DNA from: Neoaquamicrobium sediminum
Lineage (GTDB): Bacteria > Pseudomonadota > Alphaproteobacteria > Rhizobiales > Rhizobiaceae
Reading direction: 5' to 3'
Assembly (NCBI RefSeq): GCF_013240295.1
Contig: NZ_JABETK010000001.1
Coordinates: 558,001-622,000, forward strand
Length of the DNA stretch: 64,000 nucleotides
Under the pieces are notes generated by a model that made no database searches, had not been told where the DNA came from, and saw only the letters and a list, made by a program, of their open reading frames with translations. Every line of letters starts with the position of its first letter. Positions within the stretch are counted from its first letter, which is position 1. The position numbers and the translations under genes were made by a program. Shown here piece by piece: positions 29,003 through 37,881 of the stretch.

Positions 29003-29455
29003 GTGAGCGATTGGGACGAAGACAGCAATAACGACGTCCCTCAAAACGGCCAGATCGGCAGTCTAGGCTACGCCACCCTGCTGCCGATGTGGCTACTGAC
29101 AATCTGGCTTGCGAGCATCGACGCGACACATCCCTGGCGGGAACTGACGGCAGCATTGCTGTCGAGCTATGGCGCGCTGATGCTTACCTTCACTGCCGGC
29201 GCACATTGGGGTTTTGCGCCTTCGGTACGCGCGGCAGCCGGGGCGACAGCGCTCGTCATCATCGGCTGGATGGCGCCGCTTTTGCCAAGCAACGCCGCCT
29301 TCGTGCTGCTCGCCCTCGTGCTTGCGGCGCAGGGGACCTGGGATGCCTTTGCAGTCCACGAGGGCGACTTGCCGAAATGGTACGGGCGCATGCGCACCCG
29401 CATCACGTTCCTTTCCGTCATGGCTATGCTGGTCGCCTTCGTGGCAACAAACTGA
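29003..29455 (+). CDS. DUF3429 domain-containing membrane protein
   Basis: 150 residues from GTG 29003 (VSDWDEDSNND). Four membrane helices are visible (LLPMWLLTIWLASI, LLSSYGALMLTFTAGAHWGF, TALVIIGWMAPLLP, FLSVMAMLVAFVATN). GAHWGF and the W-rich first half are typical of DUF3429. Function is unknown. It lies five bases after the TIGR02186 stop, in the same operon, so a third member of an export-related unit is possible. Confidence 0.77.
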   Translation: MSDWDEDSNNDVPQNGQIGSLGYATLLPMWLLTIWLASIDATHPWRELTAALLSSYGALMLTFTAGAHWGFAPSVRAAAGATALVIIGWMAPLLPSNAAFVLLALVLAAQGTWDAFAVHEGDLPKWYGRMRTRITFLSVMAMLVAFVATN

Positions 29456-30169
29456 TCAGCGTCGCAGCCGGTGGTGCGCGACCGTATAGACCCGGTTGGT
29501 GCCGAGCATGTGGGCGAAGAAACGCTCCCAGCGGAACAGACCTTGATAGGCCTTGTCGAGCACGTTGAGGGAGCCGGTGTAGGCGCCGAAGGCCGGCATG
29601 ACGAGCCGCTCGCCATCGGTCGCAAAACAGCGGCGACGCACGGCGCGGCCGCGCTGGACAACAACCGCCCCGGGGTGAAGGTGACCCGCAATCTCTCCAG
29701 GCTCGGCGCCGGCAAGCGGCTCGTGCCGGAAGCGCAGGTCGCCAAGCGCCAACTCGCCCGCGACGACGCCTGGAAGGTCAGCCGGCGCGTCCGGATCGTG
29801 ATTTCCAGCAACCCAGATCCATTCACGGCCCGCCATCAGCGAAAGCAGCCTGTCACGATAGATGGACGGCATACGCTCCGCCCCGAAACCGTCGTGAAAG
29901 CTGTCGCCGAGGCTGATCACCGTCGCGGGACGGTGATCGGCTATCACCGTATCCAGAAGGTCGAGCGTCGCGCCTGTATCGTAGGGCGGCAGCAGCCGGC
30001 CGCGCCGCGCAAAGGCCGAACCCTTCTCAAGATGCAGATCGGAAACCACCAGCAGCCGCATGTCAGGAAAGAACAGTGCGCCACGCGGATCGCACAGCGC
30101 GACCTCACCGGCAATGGCGATCATGCCAGAGCCGCGCGTAAAGCCGTGTCTTTCCGGTGCGACGTTCAT
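29456..30169 (-). CDS. pdeM: Ligase-associated DNA damage response endonuclease PdeM
   Basis: 237-residue calcineurin-like metallophosphoesterase. Metal motifs are VVSDLHLEKGS (about 42), SLGDSFHDG, VAGNHDPDAP (about 122) and AGHLHPGAVV (about 160), the standard D-x-H / GD / GNHD / GH-x-H series. The family acts with the Lhr-like helicase, an MBL exonuclease and an ATP-dependent ligase, all present within 7 kb. The ATG overlaps the helicase TGA by one base, implying coupled translation. Confidence 0.92.
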   Translation of the reverse strand: MNVAPERHGFTRGSGMIAIAGEVALCDPRGALFFPDMRLLVVSDLHLEKGSAFARRGRLLPPYDTGATLDLLDTVIADHRPATVISLGDSFHDGFGAERMPSIYRDRLLSLMAGREWIWVAGNHDPDAPADLPGVVAGELALGDLRFRHEPLAGAEPGEIAGHLHPGAVVVQRGRAVRRRCFATDGERLVMPAFGAYTGSLNVLDKAYQGLFRWERFFAHMLGTNRVYTVAHHRLRR

Positions 30170-32679
30170 CAGTCTCCCATGGCCTCATGGACGAGGTCTT
30201 CCTCGACCTCCGAAAGCAGCATCTCGTCGGCATCGCCCTTCACCCGTTCCTTGCCGATCTCCAGCATGACGGGGACGGCGAGCGGCGAGATTCGATCCAG
30301 GTCCTTATGCATGATTCGTCCCCTGATCCGCGAGAGCATGTCGGCAAGCCTGCTGACATCCAGCAGTCCGGCCGCCGCATCCGCCCGCGTGGCGCGAAGC
30401 AGGATGTGGTCGGGATCATGCGTCCGCAGCACGTCGTAAATCAGGTCGGCCGAGACCGTCACCTGCCGGCCGGTCTTCTCCTGGCCGGGATGCCGCTTCT
30501 CGATCAGCCCGGCGATCACCGCGCAGGCGCGAAAGGTGCGCTTCAGCAGCCAGCTTTCGGCCAGCCAAGCGTCGAGGTCGTCGCCCAGCATGTCCTCGTC
30601 GAACAGGGCGGAGAGCGGCAACTCGCCGCTGCGGAAAAGGGCACCCATATCCGAATGCGCCCAGATGGCGAGGGCATAGTCGGTGGCGACGAAGCCCAGC
30701 GGATGGGCGCCGGCGCGTTCCAGCCTGCGCGTGAGCAGCATGCCCAGCGTCTGGTGCGCCAGCCTGCCTTCGAAAGGATAGGCGACCATGTAGTGTCGGT
30801 TGCCGCGCGGAAAGGTCTCGACCAGCAGGTCGCCTGCCTTGGGCAGCACGGATTTTTCCGACTGGATGGCAAGCCAGTCGGCCACCTGTTCGGGCAACTT
30901 CCGCCAGCGCTCGGAATCCGCCAGCATCGAACGAACCTCGGCCGCCAGATAGGTCGAGAGCGGAAATTTGCCGCCGGCATAGACCGGCACGCGCGCGCGT
31001 CCTGGCCGGTGGCGTTCGAGACGAAACACTCATTTTCGCGGATGCCCTCGAAACGGAGCATCTTGCCAGCAAACAAAAAGTGTCGCCGGGCGAGAGCGTT
31101 TCGAGGAAATACTCCTCCACCTTGCCGAGGACCGGGCCACCCGACACGTTTCCCCCTTTCCGCGCTGTCGGGTCATGCGCACGTTCAGCATCGGCGATTC
31201 GATGATCGTGCCGACGTTGAGCCTGTACTGCTGGGCGAAGCGCGGATGCGAGACGCGCCACAACCCGTCCCTGGTCTTGCGGATGCGCGCGTAGCGCTCA
31301 TAGCTCCTGAGCGCGTAGCCGCCGGTTGCGACGAACTCGACGACGCGCGCGAACGTATCGGCATCGAGTTCGGCATAGGGCGCAGCACTTCTGACCTCAT
31401 CCAGCAGGTCCGCCTCGTCGAACGGCTGGGCGCAGGCCATGCCCATCACGTGCTGGGCCAATACATCGAGCGCGCCCTGCTGCAGCGGCGGCGTGTCCTG
31501 CGCGCCGAGATAGTTCGCCTCCAGCGCCGCACGGCATTCCAGCACCTCGAAGCGGTTTGCCGGCACGAGTATGGCGCGGCTAGGCTCGTCCATGCGGTGG
31601 TTGGATCGCCCGATACGCTGGGCAAGGCGGCTCGCCCCTTTCGGCGCGCCAACGTGCACGACGAGATCGACATCGCCCCAGTCGATGCCGAGGTCGAGGG
31701 TCGATGTGGCCACCACGGCCCGCAGCGCATTGGCCTCCATTGCATTTTCCACCCGCCGACGCTGGGCGACATCGAGCGAACCGTGGTGAAGCGCGATCGG
31801 CAGCGTATCCTCGTTGACCCGCCACAGCTCCCGAAACAGGAATTCGGCCTGCGAGCGCGTGTTTACGAAAAGCAGCGTGGTGCGGTGCGCCTTGATCGCC
31901 TCGTAGATCTCGCCGATCGCATAACGAGCCGAGTGGCCGGCCCACGGCACCCGCTCCTCGGAATCCAAAATGGTGATGACCGGCTTGGCGCCGCCTTCGA
32001 CGGTGATCACATCGGCCATCGCATCCGGCGAGCTCTGCGGAACGAGCCAGCGTCGCAAGGCGTCGGGTTCCGCCACCGTTGCCGACAGCCCGATCGTCCG
32101 CAACTCCGGCACGAAGCGCCGCAGCCGCGCGAGACCCAACGCAAGCAGGTGGCCGCGCTTCGAGGTCACCAGAGAATGCAGTTCGTCCAGAACCACATAT
32201 TTCAGCCCGGCAAAGAAGCGTTCCGCATCCTTTGATGCGATCAGCAGCGCAAGCTGCTCCGGCGTCGTGAGCAATATGTCCGGCGGCACCAGCTTCTGGC
32301 GCTGGCGCTTGTGGGCCGGCGTGTCGCCGGTGCGGGTCTCGACGACGATGTCCAGCTCCATCTCGGCGACCGGCCGGCCGAGATTGCGCTCGATGTCGAC
32401 GGCCAGCGCCTTCAGCGGCGAGATGTAAAGTGTGTGGATGCCGCGATAGCGCTCGCCCGGCTTGCGCCGTGGCCGCGACGCCAGATCGGTCAGCGACGGC
32501 AGGAAGCCGGCCAGCGTCTTGCCGGCGCCGGTCGGCGCAATCAGCAGCACCGAGGCTCCGCCCGAAGCCCGCGCCAGCAGGTCGAGCTGATGGGCGCGCG
32601 GCGCCCAGCCCCGGCTGGCGAACCAGCGAGCGAAGCTTTCCGGCAGAACGGTCGACGCGGCGAACGCGTCACTGGGCAT
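30169..32679 (-). pseudogene. Ligase-associated DNA damage response DEXH-box helicase, Lhr-like (three frameshifts)
   Basis: The repaired product is about 837 residues. The intact N-terminal part has Walker A APTGAGKTLAG (about 55), VVLDELHSL (DExH), SATV, and the helicase C domain with QRIGRSNHRMDEPSRAI. Frame breaks are at 31152-31156 (C run), 31075-31079 (A run) and about 30989-31000 (GC alternation), each -1. Fixing them restores GDTFLFAGKMLRFEGI and continues to 30169. Three losses in simple sequence within 170 bases look like sequencing error. The helicase probably unwinds 3' to 5' in double-strand break or crosslink repair. The start ATG 32679 is preferred; a GTG at 32691 is possible. 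Confidence 0.85.
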
Positions 32680-32746
32680 AGGATTGTTCACCGCCAACAG
32701 GTAGCGCGGCGCGCGGCTATCGCCAAGGACGGGAAACCGTGCAGCG

Positions 32747-33721
32747 TCAATGCACCGCCGGCGTAAGCGCTTCGTCGCCGGTTTCGCCGGCGATTACCAT
32801 GGCAGAGGTGGAGCTTCGCCTGGTTGCCAGCACCACCAGCCCGGCGATCGGGGCGCCACGGTCGCTGCGCAGATGCGCTTGCTCCATCGAGACGACATCG
32901 AAACCGCTCGCCTCCAGAAGCTCCGCTACATAGCGGCGGGAATGGGCATAGCGCCTCGATTCCCGCAGGATGAGGTCCTCAGGCCCGGCATGATTCTCGA
33001 CGGAAAAGGCGAAGAGGCCGCCCGGCGCCAGCATTGCAGCCACCGCGCCGAACACGCGTTCGAGCCGGCCGAGATAGATCAGGACGTCGGCCGCCGTGAC
33101 GAGGTCGACATGGTCTGTGCCCGAAGCCAGCATTTGCAGATCGCCCTGCTCGAGACGGTCGTAGACACCCTTCGCCCGGGCCCTGGCGAGCATGCCCGCC
33201 GAAATGTCGATCCCTTCGAGGAAGCTTGCGACGCGCCGCAGACGCTCGCCCATCAGACCGGTGCCACAGCCAAGATCGACGGCGTGCGCGAAGGCGGTGC
33301 GGCCGGAAGCGGCGATCGCCTCTGCGATCAGCTCGGGAACCCGATAGCCAAGCCGCTCCACCAGGGCGCTGTCGAACTCGCCGGCATACTGGTCGAACAG
33401 CGTTTCCACGAAGCCGCTCGGAGGCATTTCGGATACGGCCAGGACACCCGCAAGTTCGAGCTTCAGCGATGCACCCAGCCTGTCGGCGGGATCGAGGCGC
33501 AGGGCTTCCCGCCAGGCATCGACCGCCTCGCCCGGGCGGCCCGCCTCGTCCAGCATCTCGCCGAGGCGATACCAGCCCGCCACCCAGCCCGGCGCGATCG
33601 CGACCGTATCGCGCATCAGGTCGGCCGCGGCGGCAACGTCGCCACCATCGCGCAGCATCTCGGCATAGTCCGCGCGGCGATCGGCAACGAGATCGCCGGA
33701 CGAGAGCGGAAGGATTTTCAT
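32747..33721 (-). CDS. TPR and SAM-dependent methyltransferase domain protein
   Basis: 324 residues from ATG 33721. A short TPR-like N-terminus (AAAADLMRDTVAIAPGWVAGWYRLGEML...DAWREALRLDPAD, about 30-85) precedes a class I methyltransferase. SAM motif I is HAVDLGCGTGLMGERL (about 160), with an acidic residue at the end of strand 2 (LEGIDISAGML) and motif IV HVDLVTAADVLIYL. The substrate is unknown. It sits inside the repair cluster, divergent from the exonuclease with about 106 bp between, so a link to repair is only positional. Confidence 0.85.
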   Translation of the reverse strand: MKILPLSSGDLVADRRADYAEMLRDGGDVAAAADLMRDTVAIAPGWVAGWYRLGEMLDEAGRPGEAVDAWREALRLDPADRLGASLKLELAGVLAVSEMPPSGFVETLFDQYAGEFDSALVERLGYRVPELIAEAIAASGRTAFAHAVDLGCGTGLMGERLRRVASFLEGIDISAGMLARARAKGVYDRLEQGDLQMLASGTDHVDLVTAADVLIYLGRLERVFGAVAAMLAPGGLFAFSVENHAGPEDLILRESRRYAHSRRYVAELLEASGFDVVSMEQAHLRSDRGAPIAGLVVLATRRSSTSAMVIAGETGDEALTPAVH

Positions 33722-33827
33722 GATGTGTCCGGAACCCGCGTGCATGCGGGCGGCTGGCATATGCGCCGTCAGCAGTGATTTTGCAAGGCCTTCCACAAAC
33801 GCCGCGAAAGCCTATCTTTTCAGGACC

Positions 33828-34838
33828 ATGCAAGCACGCGACCTGCTTCACCCCCGGCCGGAAGGCCTTTACTGTCCTCCGGGCGATTTCTTCATCGACC
33901 CGGTGCGACCGGTCGACCGTGCGCTCATCACGCACGGCCATTCCGACCACGCGCGTGCCGGCCACCGCCATGTGCTGGCCACGCAACAGACGCTCGAGAT
34001 CATGGCTCTGCGCTACGGCGAAGACTTCGCGCACTCGTCACAGGCCGGATCGCTTGGCGAGACAATCGACGTCAACGGCGTACGCGTCTCGTTTCATCCG
34101 GCGGGTCATGTTCTCGGCTCGGCGCAGATCGCGGTCGAGCATGGTGGCATCCGCATCGTCGCCTCCGGCGACTACAAGCGGGCGCCGGACCCCACCTGCG
34201 CGGATTTCGAACTGGTGCCGTGCGACGTCTTCATCACCGAGGCGACCTTCGGACTGCCCGTCTTCCGCCACCCGCGCCCACGCGACGAAATCGGCCGGCT
34301 CCTGAAATCCGTGAGCCAGTTTCCCGAACGCGCGCATCTTGTCGGCGCCTACGCGCTCGGCAAGGCACAGCGCGTCATCAGGCTGATCCGCGATTGCGGC
34401 TACGACCATCCGATCTACATCCACGGCGCGCTCGCGCGGCTGTGCGACTACTACGACACGCAGGGCATAGACCTCGGGCCGCTCGAACCCGCGACCGTCG
34501 AGAGGTCGGCGAAACGGGATTTTTCCGGCGCGATCGTGGTGGGGCCGCCTTCGGCCTTCGCCGACCGGTGGGCACGCCGCTTTCCGGACCCCGTCACGGC
34601 GTTCGCGTCGGGTTGGATGCGCATCCGCCAGCGTGTGAAGCAGCGAGGCGTGGAACTGCCACTGATCCTGTCCGACCATTCGGATTGGGATGAACTTACC
34701 CGTACCATCACCGAAACGGGCGCCCGGGAAGTCTGGGTTACGCACGGGCGCGAGGAAGCTCTTGTGCGATGGTGCGAGTTGCAGGGCGTTACGGCCCGGC
34801 CGCTGCATCTCGTCGGCTATGAGGACGAGGCGGAATAG
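33828..34838 (+). CDS. Ligase-associated DNA exonuclease (metallo-beta-lactamase fold)
   Basis: 336 residues from MQARDLLHPRPEGLYC (ATG 33828, after CAGGA). It is an MBL/beta-CASP nuclease related to CPSF/Artemis types. It has metal motif THGHSDHARAG (about 35), PAGHVLGSAQI, ASGDYKRAPDPTC and C-terminal LSDHSDWDELTR. It processes DNA ends together with the ATP-dependent ligase encoded 204 bp downstream on the same strand. The upstream in-frame ATG at 33720 lies within the divergent promoter and is not used. Confidence 0.92.
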   Translation: MQARDLLHPRPEGLYCPPGDFFIDPVRPVDRALITHGHSDHARAGHRHVLATQQTLEIMALRYGEDFAHSSQAGSLGETIDVNGVRVSFHPAGHVLGSAQIAVEHGGIRIVASGDYKRAPDPTCADFELVPCDVFITEATFGLPVFRHPRPRDEIGRLLKSVSQFPERAHLVGAYALGKAQRVIRLIRDCGYDHPIYIHGALARLCDYYDTQGIDLGPLEPATVERSAKRDFSGAIVVGPPSAFADRWARRFPDPVTAFASGWMRIRQRVKQRGVELPLILSDHSDWDELTRTITETGAREVWVTHGREEALVRWCELQGVTARPLHLVGYEDEAE

Positions 34839-34891
34839 GATGCTCACCGACTCAAGTGCCAGCAGAGCCAGCGAATGCGCATCGGTGCGTC

Positions 34892-35012
34892 CTTCGAGGC
34901 TCGCTTCGCTCGCACCCCAGGATGAGGAACGCAGTGCATTGGCGCCTACTACGGGCGGGCTCCATCAAACCACCTCCCTCATCTTGAGGTGCGAGCGACG
35001 CGAGCCTCGAAC
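34892..35012. repeat. Large inverted repeat (rhizobial intergenic palindrome)
   Basis: The left arm (34892-34928) begins CTTCGAGGCTCGCTTCGCTC and continues through a GATGAGG. The right arm (34975-35012) is its near reverse complement, ending GCGAGCGACGCGAGCCTCGA. The loop is about 46 bases. Elements with this GAGGCTCGCTTCGCTCG core are widespread between genes in Rhizobiales. It fills most of the gap between the exonuclease and ligase genes. Confidence 0.7.
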
Positions 35013-35042
35013 CACGCAGATCGTATCTGAAGGCGGCAGGCG

Positions 35043-36641
35043 ATGAAGTGCTTCGCCGAACTGCTGGACCGACTGCTCCTGACGCCGTCGCGCAATGCCA
35101 AGCTGAAGCTGATGGCGGACCATTTCCGCGAGGTTTCCGATCCTGATCGCGGCCTTGCGCTGGCAGCACTGACAGGCAATCTCTCCTTTGCCTCGGTCAA
35201 GCCCGCCCTGTTGCGGGCACTCATCGCCGAGCGCATGGATCCGGTGCTGTTCGCCTATTCCTACGACTATGTCGGCGATCTCGCCGAAACGATCTCACTC
35301 GTGTGGCCCGGCGCCGACGCGGCCGGCGACGAGGACATATCGCTGTCCGAGGCGGTCGAGCGGCTGCACGGCGCCAGCCGCTCGGATGCGCCGGCGGTGC
35401 TTGCCAATCTTCTCGACCAGTTGCAGCCGGACTCGCGCTTCGCCATCATCAAGCTGGTGACGGGTGGCTTGCGGGTCGGCGTCTCGGCCCGGCTCGCCAA
35501 GCAGGCGCTTGCCGATCTCGGCTCTGTCGACGTGCATGAGATAGAGGAAATCTGGCACGGGCTGGAGCCTCCCTACAACGATCTGTTCGCCTGGCTCGAT
35601 GGCAAGGCGAACAAGCCGGAGCATGGCAGCCTGGCGCTGTTCCGCCCGGTCATGCTGTCGAACCCGGTGCAGGATGGCGATCTCGAACGGATCGATCCGG
35701 CCGACTACGTTGCCGAGTGGAAATGGGACGGCATCCGCGTGCAGGCAGTTTGCGAGGGCGATCTGCGGCGGCTCTATTCGCGCACCGGCGACGAGATTTC
35801 CGGGGCCTTTCCGGACCTGCTGGAAGCGCTCGACTTTTCCGGCGCGCTCGACGGCGAATTGCTCGTGGGCCACCCGCCCGACCATACCGGTTCATTCTCC
35901 GACCTTCAGCAGCGCCTCAACCGCAAGAGCGTGTCTGCCAAGACGATGCGCGACTATCCCGCGTTCATGCGCTGCTACGACCTGCTTCTCGACGGCGGCG
36001 AAGACACCCGCTCGCTTCCTTTCTCTGATCGCAGAGCAAGGCTGGAAGCCTTCGTGGGTGGGCTTGATCCGACGCGTTTCGACCTGTCGCCGATCGTCGC
36101 CTTCACCGACTGGCAGGAACTGGACCAGCTACGCAGCGAGCCGCCGCATCCGGTCATCGAAGGCATCATGCTCAAGCGCCGCGATGCGCCCTATGTGCCT
36201 GGCCGGCCCAAGGGACCGTGGTTCAAGTGGAAACGCGATCCCCACATCATCGATGCTGTGCTGATGTATGCGCAGCGCGGTCACGGCAAACGTTCGAGCT
36301 TCTATTCCGACTATACGTTCGGCGTCTGGACCGGACCCGAGACCCAGCCGGAGCTCGTGCCCGTCGGCAAGGCCTATTTCGGTTTCACCGACGAGGAATT
36401 GCGGCAGATCGACAAATATGTGCGCGACAATACTATCGACCGGTTCGGGCCGGTACGTTCCGTACGTGCGGAACGCGACCACGGGCTGGTTCTGGAAGTC
36501 GCGTTCGAGGGGCTCAATCGCTCGACGCGGCATAAATCGGGCGTCGCGATGCGTTTTCCGCGCATCTCCCGACTGCGCTGGGACAAGCCGCCGGCCGAGG
36601 CCGACCGGCTGGAAACGCTTGCCGCGATGCTCGACGGGTAG
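35043..36641 (+). CDS. ATP-dependent DNA ligase (cisplatin damage response type)
   Basis: 532 residues. The adenylation motif I is EWKWDGIRVQ (nucleotidyl lysine about residue 225). Other motifs are SRTGDEIS, GALDGELLVG, EGIMLKRRDAPYVPG and WFKWKRDP (motif V lysine). The C-terminal OB fold ends LRWDKPPAEADRLETLAAML. The N-terminal alpha-helical DNA-binding domain is present, as in eukaryotic-type ligases. It works with the exonuclease, helicase and PdeM nearby in a NAD-ligase-independent repair route. It converges on the next gene with only three bases between stops. Confidence 0.93.
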   Translation: MKCFAELLDRLLLTPSRNAKLKLMADHFREVSDPDRGLALAALTGNLSFASVKPALLRALIAERMDPVLFAYSYDYVGDLAETISLVWPGADAAGDEDISLSEAVERLHGASRSDAPAVLANLLDQLQPDSRFAIIKLVTGGLRVGVSARLAKQALADLGSVDVHEIEEIWHGLEPPYNDLFAWLDGKANKPEHGSLALFRPVMLSNPVQDGDLERIDPADYVAEWKWDGIRVQAVCEGDLRRLYSRTGDEISGAFPDLLEALDFSGALDGELLVGHPPDHTGSFSDLQQRLNRKSVSAKTMRDYPAFMRCYDLLLDGGEDTRSLPFSDRRARLEAFVGGLDPTRFDLSPIVAFTDWQELDQLRSEPPHPVIEGIMLKRRDAPYVPGRPKGPWFKWKRDPHIIDAVLMYAQRGHGKRSSFYSDYTFGVWTGPETQPELVPVGKAYFGFTDEELRQIDKYVRDNTIDRFGPVRSVRAERDHGLVLEVAFEGLNRSTRHKSGVAMRFPRISRLRWDKPPAEADRLETLAAMLDG

Positions 36642-36644
36642 ACG

Positions 36645-37709
36645 CTACTGCGCGGGCGTCACGCGGATGGCGTAGATGTCGACAGACTTGCCGCCATTTT
36701 CAATGTCGGGATTGATGGCGATCGTGCCACCTGCGCCGGGCTCGACCGAGGGCAGTTCGATCTCGAACAGGAACTCCTCGCGGGTGACGCCGACCGCATA
36801 GCGCTTGCGGCCGCAATCTCCCAGTTCGCCCAGGCTGCAGTCGACCGAAATCTGCGTCTCCTCGCCTTCCTGCGCGCGCGCCTCAATGTTGAAGACGGTG
36901 CGCCGGCCGGCGACCTGCTCAAGCACGCCCTGCCCCACGTCGAAAAGGATCGGCGCGCCGGAAGAGCCCGAGCGGATGCGGATGAACTGCTCGCCGTCGT
37001 CGTCCATCACCTCGGCGCCCGAATCGCCCGGCGCGGTCACCGTGGTGGGATCGGCCGGATCGAAGACCACGATCCAGTCATCGAGATTGTCGGCGCCGAT
37101 TACACGCGGAGGTGCACCGGGCTCGGTCGGTTCCGGCGTGAAGTCCTCGGCATCCTCAGTGGGGCGCGGGAACGATTCGGGTCCGGGCGGTGCCAGCAAC
37201 CACCATGCACCGATGCCGACAAGCGCCACGACTGCGATCGTGACCAGCGTGGCCACCCACGACCGGCTGCGACGCGGCGGCCTCGCATTCGGCACGTAGA
37301 CACCCGGATCGATCTCGTCGTCGCGATAGTCCGGCCTGGAGGCTGAATCCCTTTCCTCACCCGCCAGCGTCGGTTCAAAAGACGGCTCCGCTCGCGCCGA
37401 TGCCGATTGGCGCGTTTGCGGCTCGACGGTCTCGTGGCTACGTATTGTCGGCTCTACGGCTGGCACTGCGGGCAGGAATTCCGATTCGATGGCGGAAATT
37501 GTCGTCGAAAGCGCCTGACGCCGACGCGCCACCATGTCCTGAGTCACATTCGGATTTGACTGCAGCGCACGGTCGAGTGCGGCAAACGCCGAACGATAGA
37601 CCTTCTCGCGATAGGCCCGCTCACTCGGGTCGCCTTTCTCGAAGGCACTTCGTATCGCTTTCTCGATCGAGTCCAAGGCCGTTCCGCCGCAAAGAATTCG
37701 TGTCTTCAC
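36645..37709 (-). CDS. Hypothetical single-pass membrane protein
   Basis: 354 residues, not recognised. The N-terminal 65 residues are helical and basic (SAFEKGDPSERAYREKVYRSAFAALDRALQ), cytoplasmic by charge. A Pro/Glu/Arg-rich linker leads to one membrane helix (about 150-172, WVATLVTIAVVALVGIGAWWLL). The acidic outer domain is beta-rich (DDWIVVFDPADPTTV...FNIEARAQ...GDCGRKRYAVGV), with two cysteines that may pair. The GTG at 37709 gives the longest form; a TTG at 37676 (LDSIEKAIRSAF) is a plausible alternative. Divergent from the nitronate monooxygenase gene. Confidence 0.7.
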   Translation of the reverse strand: MKTRILCGGTALDSIEKAIRSAFEKGDPSERAYREKVYRSAFAALDRALQSNPNVTQDMVARRRQALSTTISAIESEFLPAVPAVEPTIRSHETVEPQTRQSASARAEPSFEPTLAGEERDSASRPDYRDDEIDPGVYVPNARPPRRSRSWVATLVTIAVVALVGIGAWWLLAPPGPESFPRPTEDAEDFTPEPTEPGAPPRVIGADNLDDWIVVFDPADPTTVTAPGDSGAEVMDDDGEQFIRIRSGSSGAPILFDVGQGVLEQVAGRRTVFNIEARAQEGEETQISVDCSLGELGDCGRKRYAVGVTREEFLFEIELPSVEPGAGGTIAINPDIENGGKSVDIYAIRVTPAQ

Positions 37710-37837
37710 GCATGGTTAGCCTTCCAGCGCCGTTCAATCAATCGCGCAGGACCGTTTGTAGGACACAATAGCGGACTGATGCTCGACGGTGTGCCGATCA
37801 TTCGGCGGTTGCCCTCGTATGGTGATCTGCTAAAAAA

Positions 37838-37857
37838 TGACGTTTACGCAAACGTCA
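37838..37857. promoter_or_regulatory. Palindromic operator shared with the beta-oxidation promoter
   Basis: TGACGTTTACGCAAACGTCA is identical (on the opposite strand) to the core of the palindrome at 22271-22298. It lies 25 bases before the nitronate monooxygenase ATG, where a bound repressor would block transcription or initiation. Confidence 0.75.
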
Positions 37858-37881
37858 ATCGACCGATGGGGATGGAAGTTC

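Noticed and set aside
30989..31156. Programmed ribosomal frameshifting in the helicase gene
   Set aside because: Three shifts within 170 bases, all -1, in three different simple tracts, without slippery heptamer and pseudoknot; sequencing loss is simpler.
30157..32235. 692-codon plus-strand open frame opposite the lhr helicase
   Set aside because: Helicase motifs are clear on the minus strand; the plus frame is a compositional shadow.
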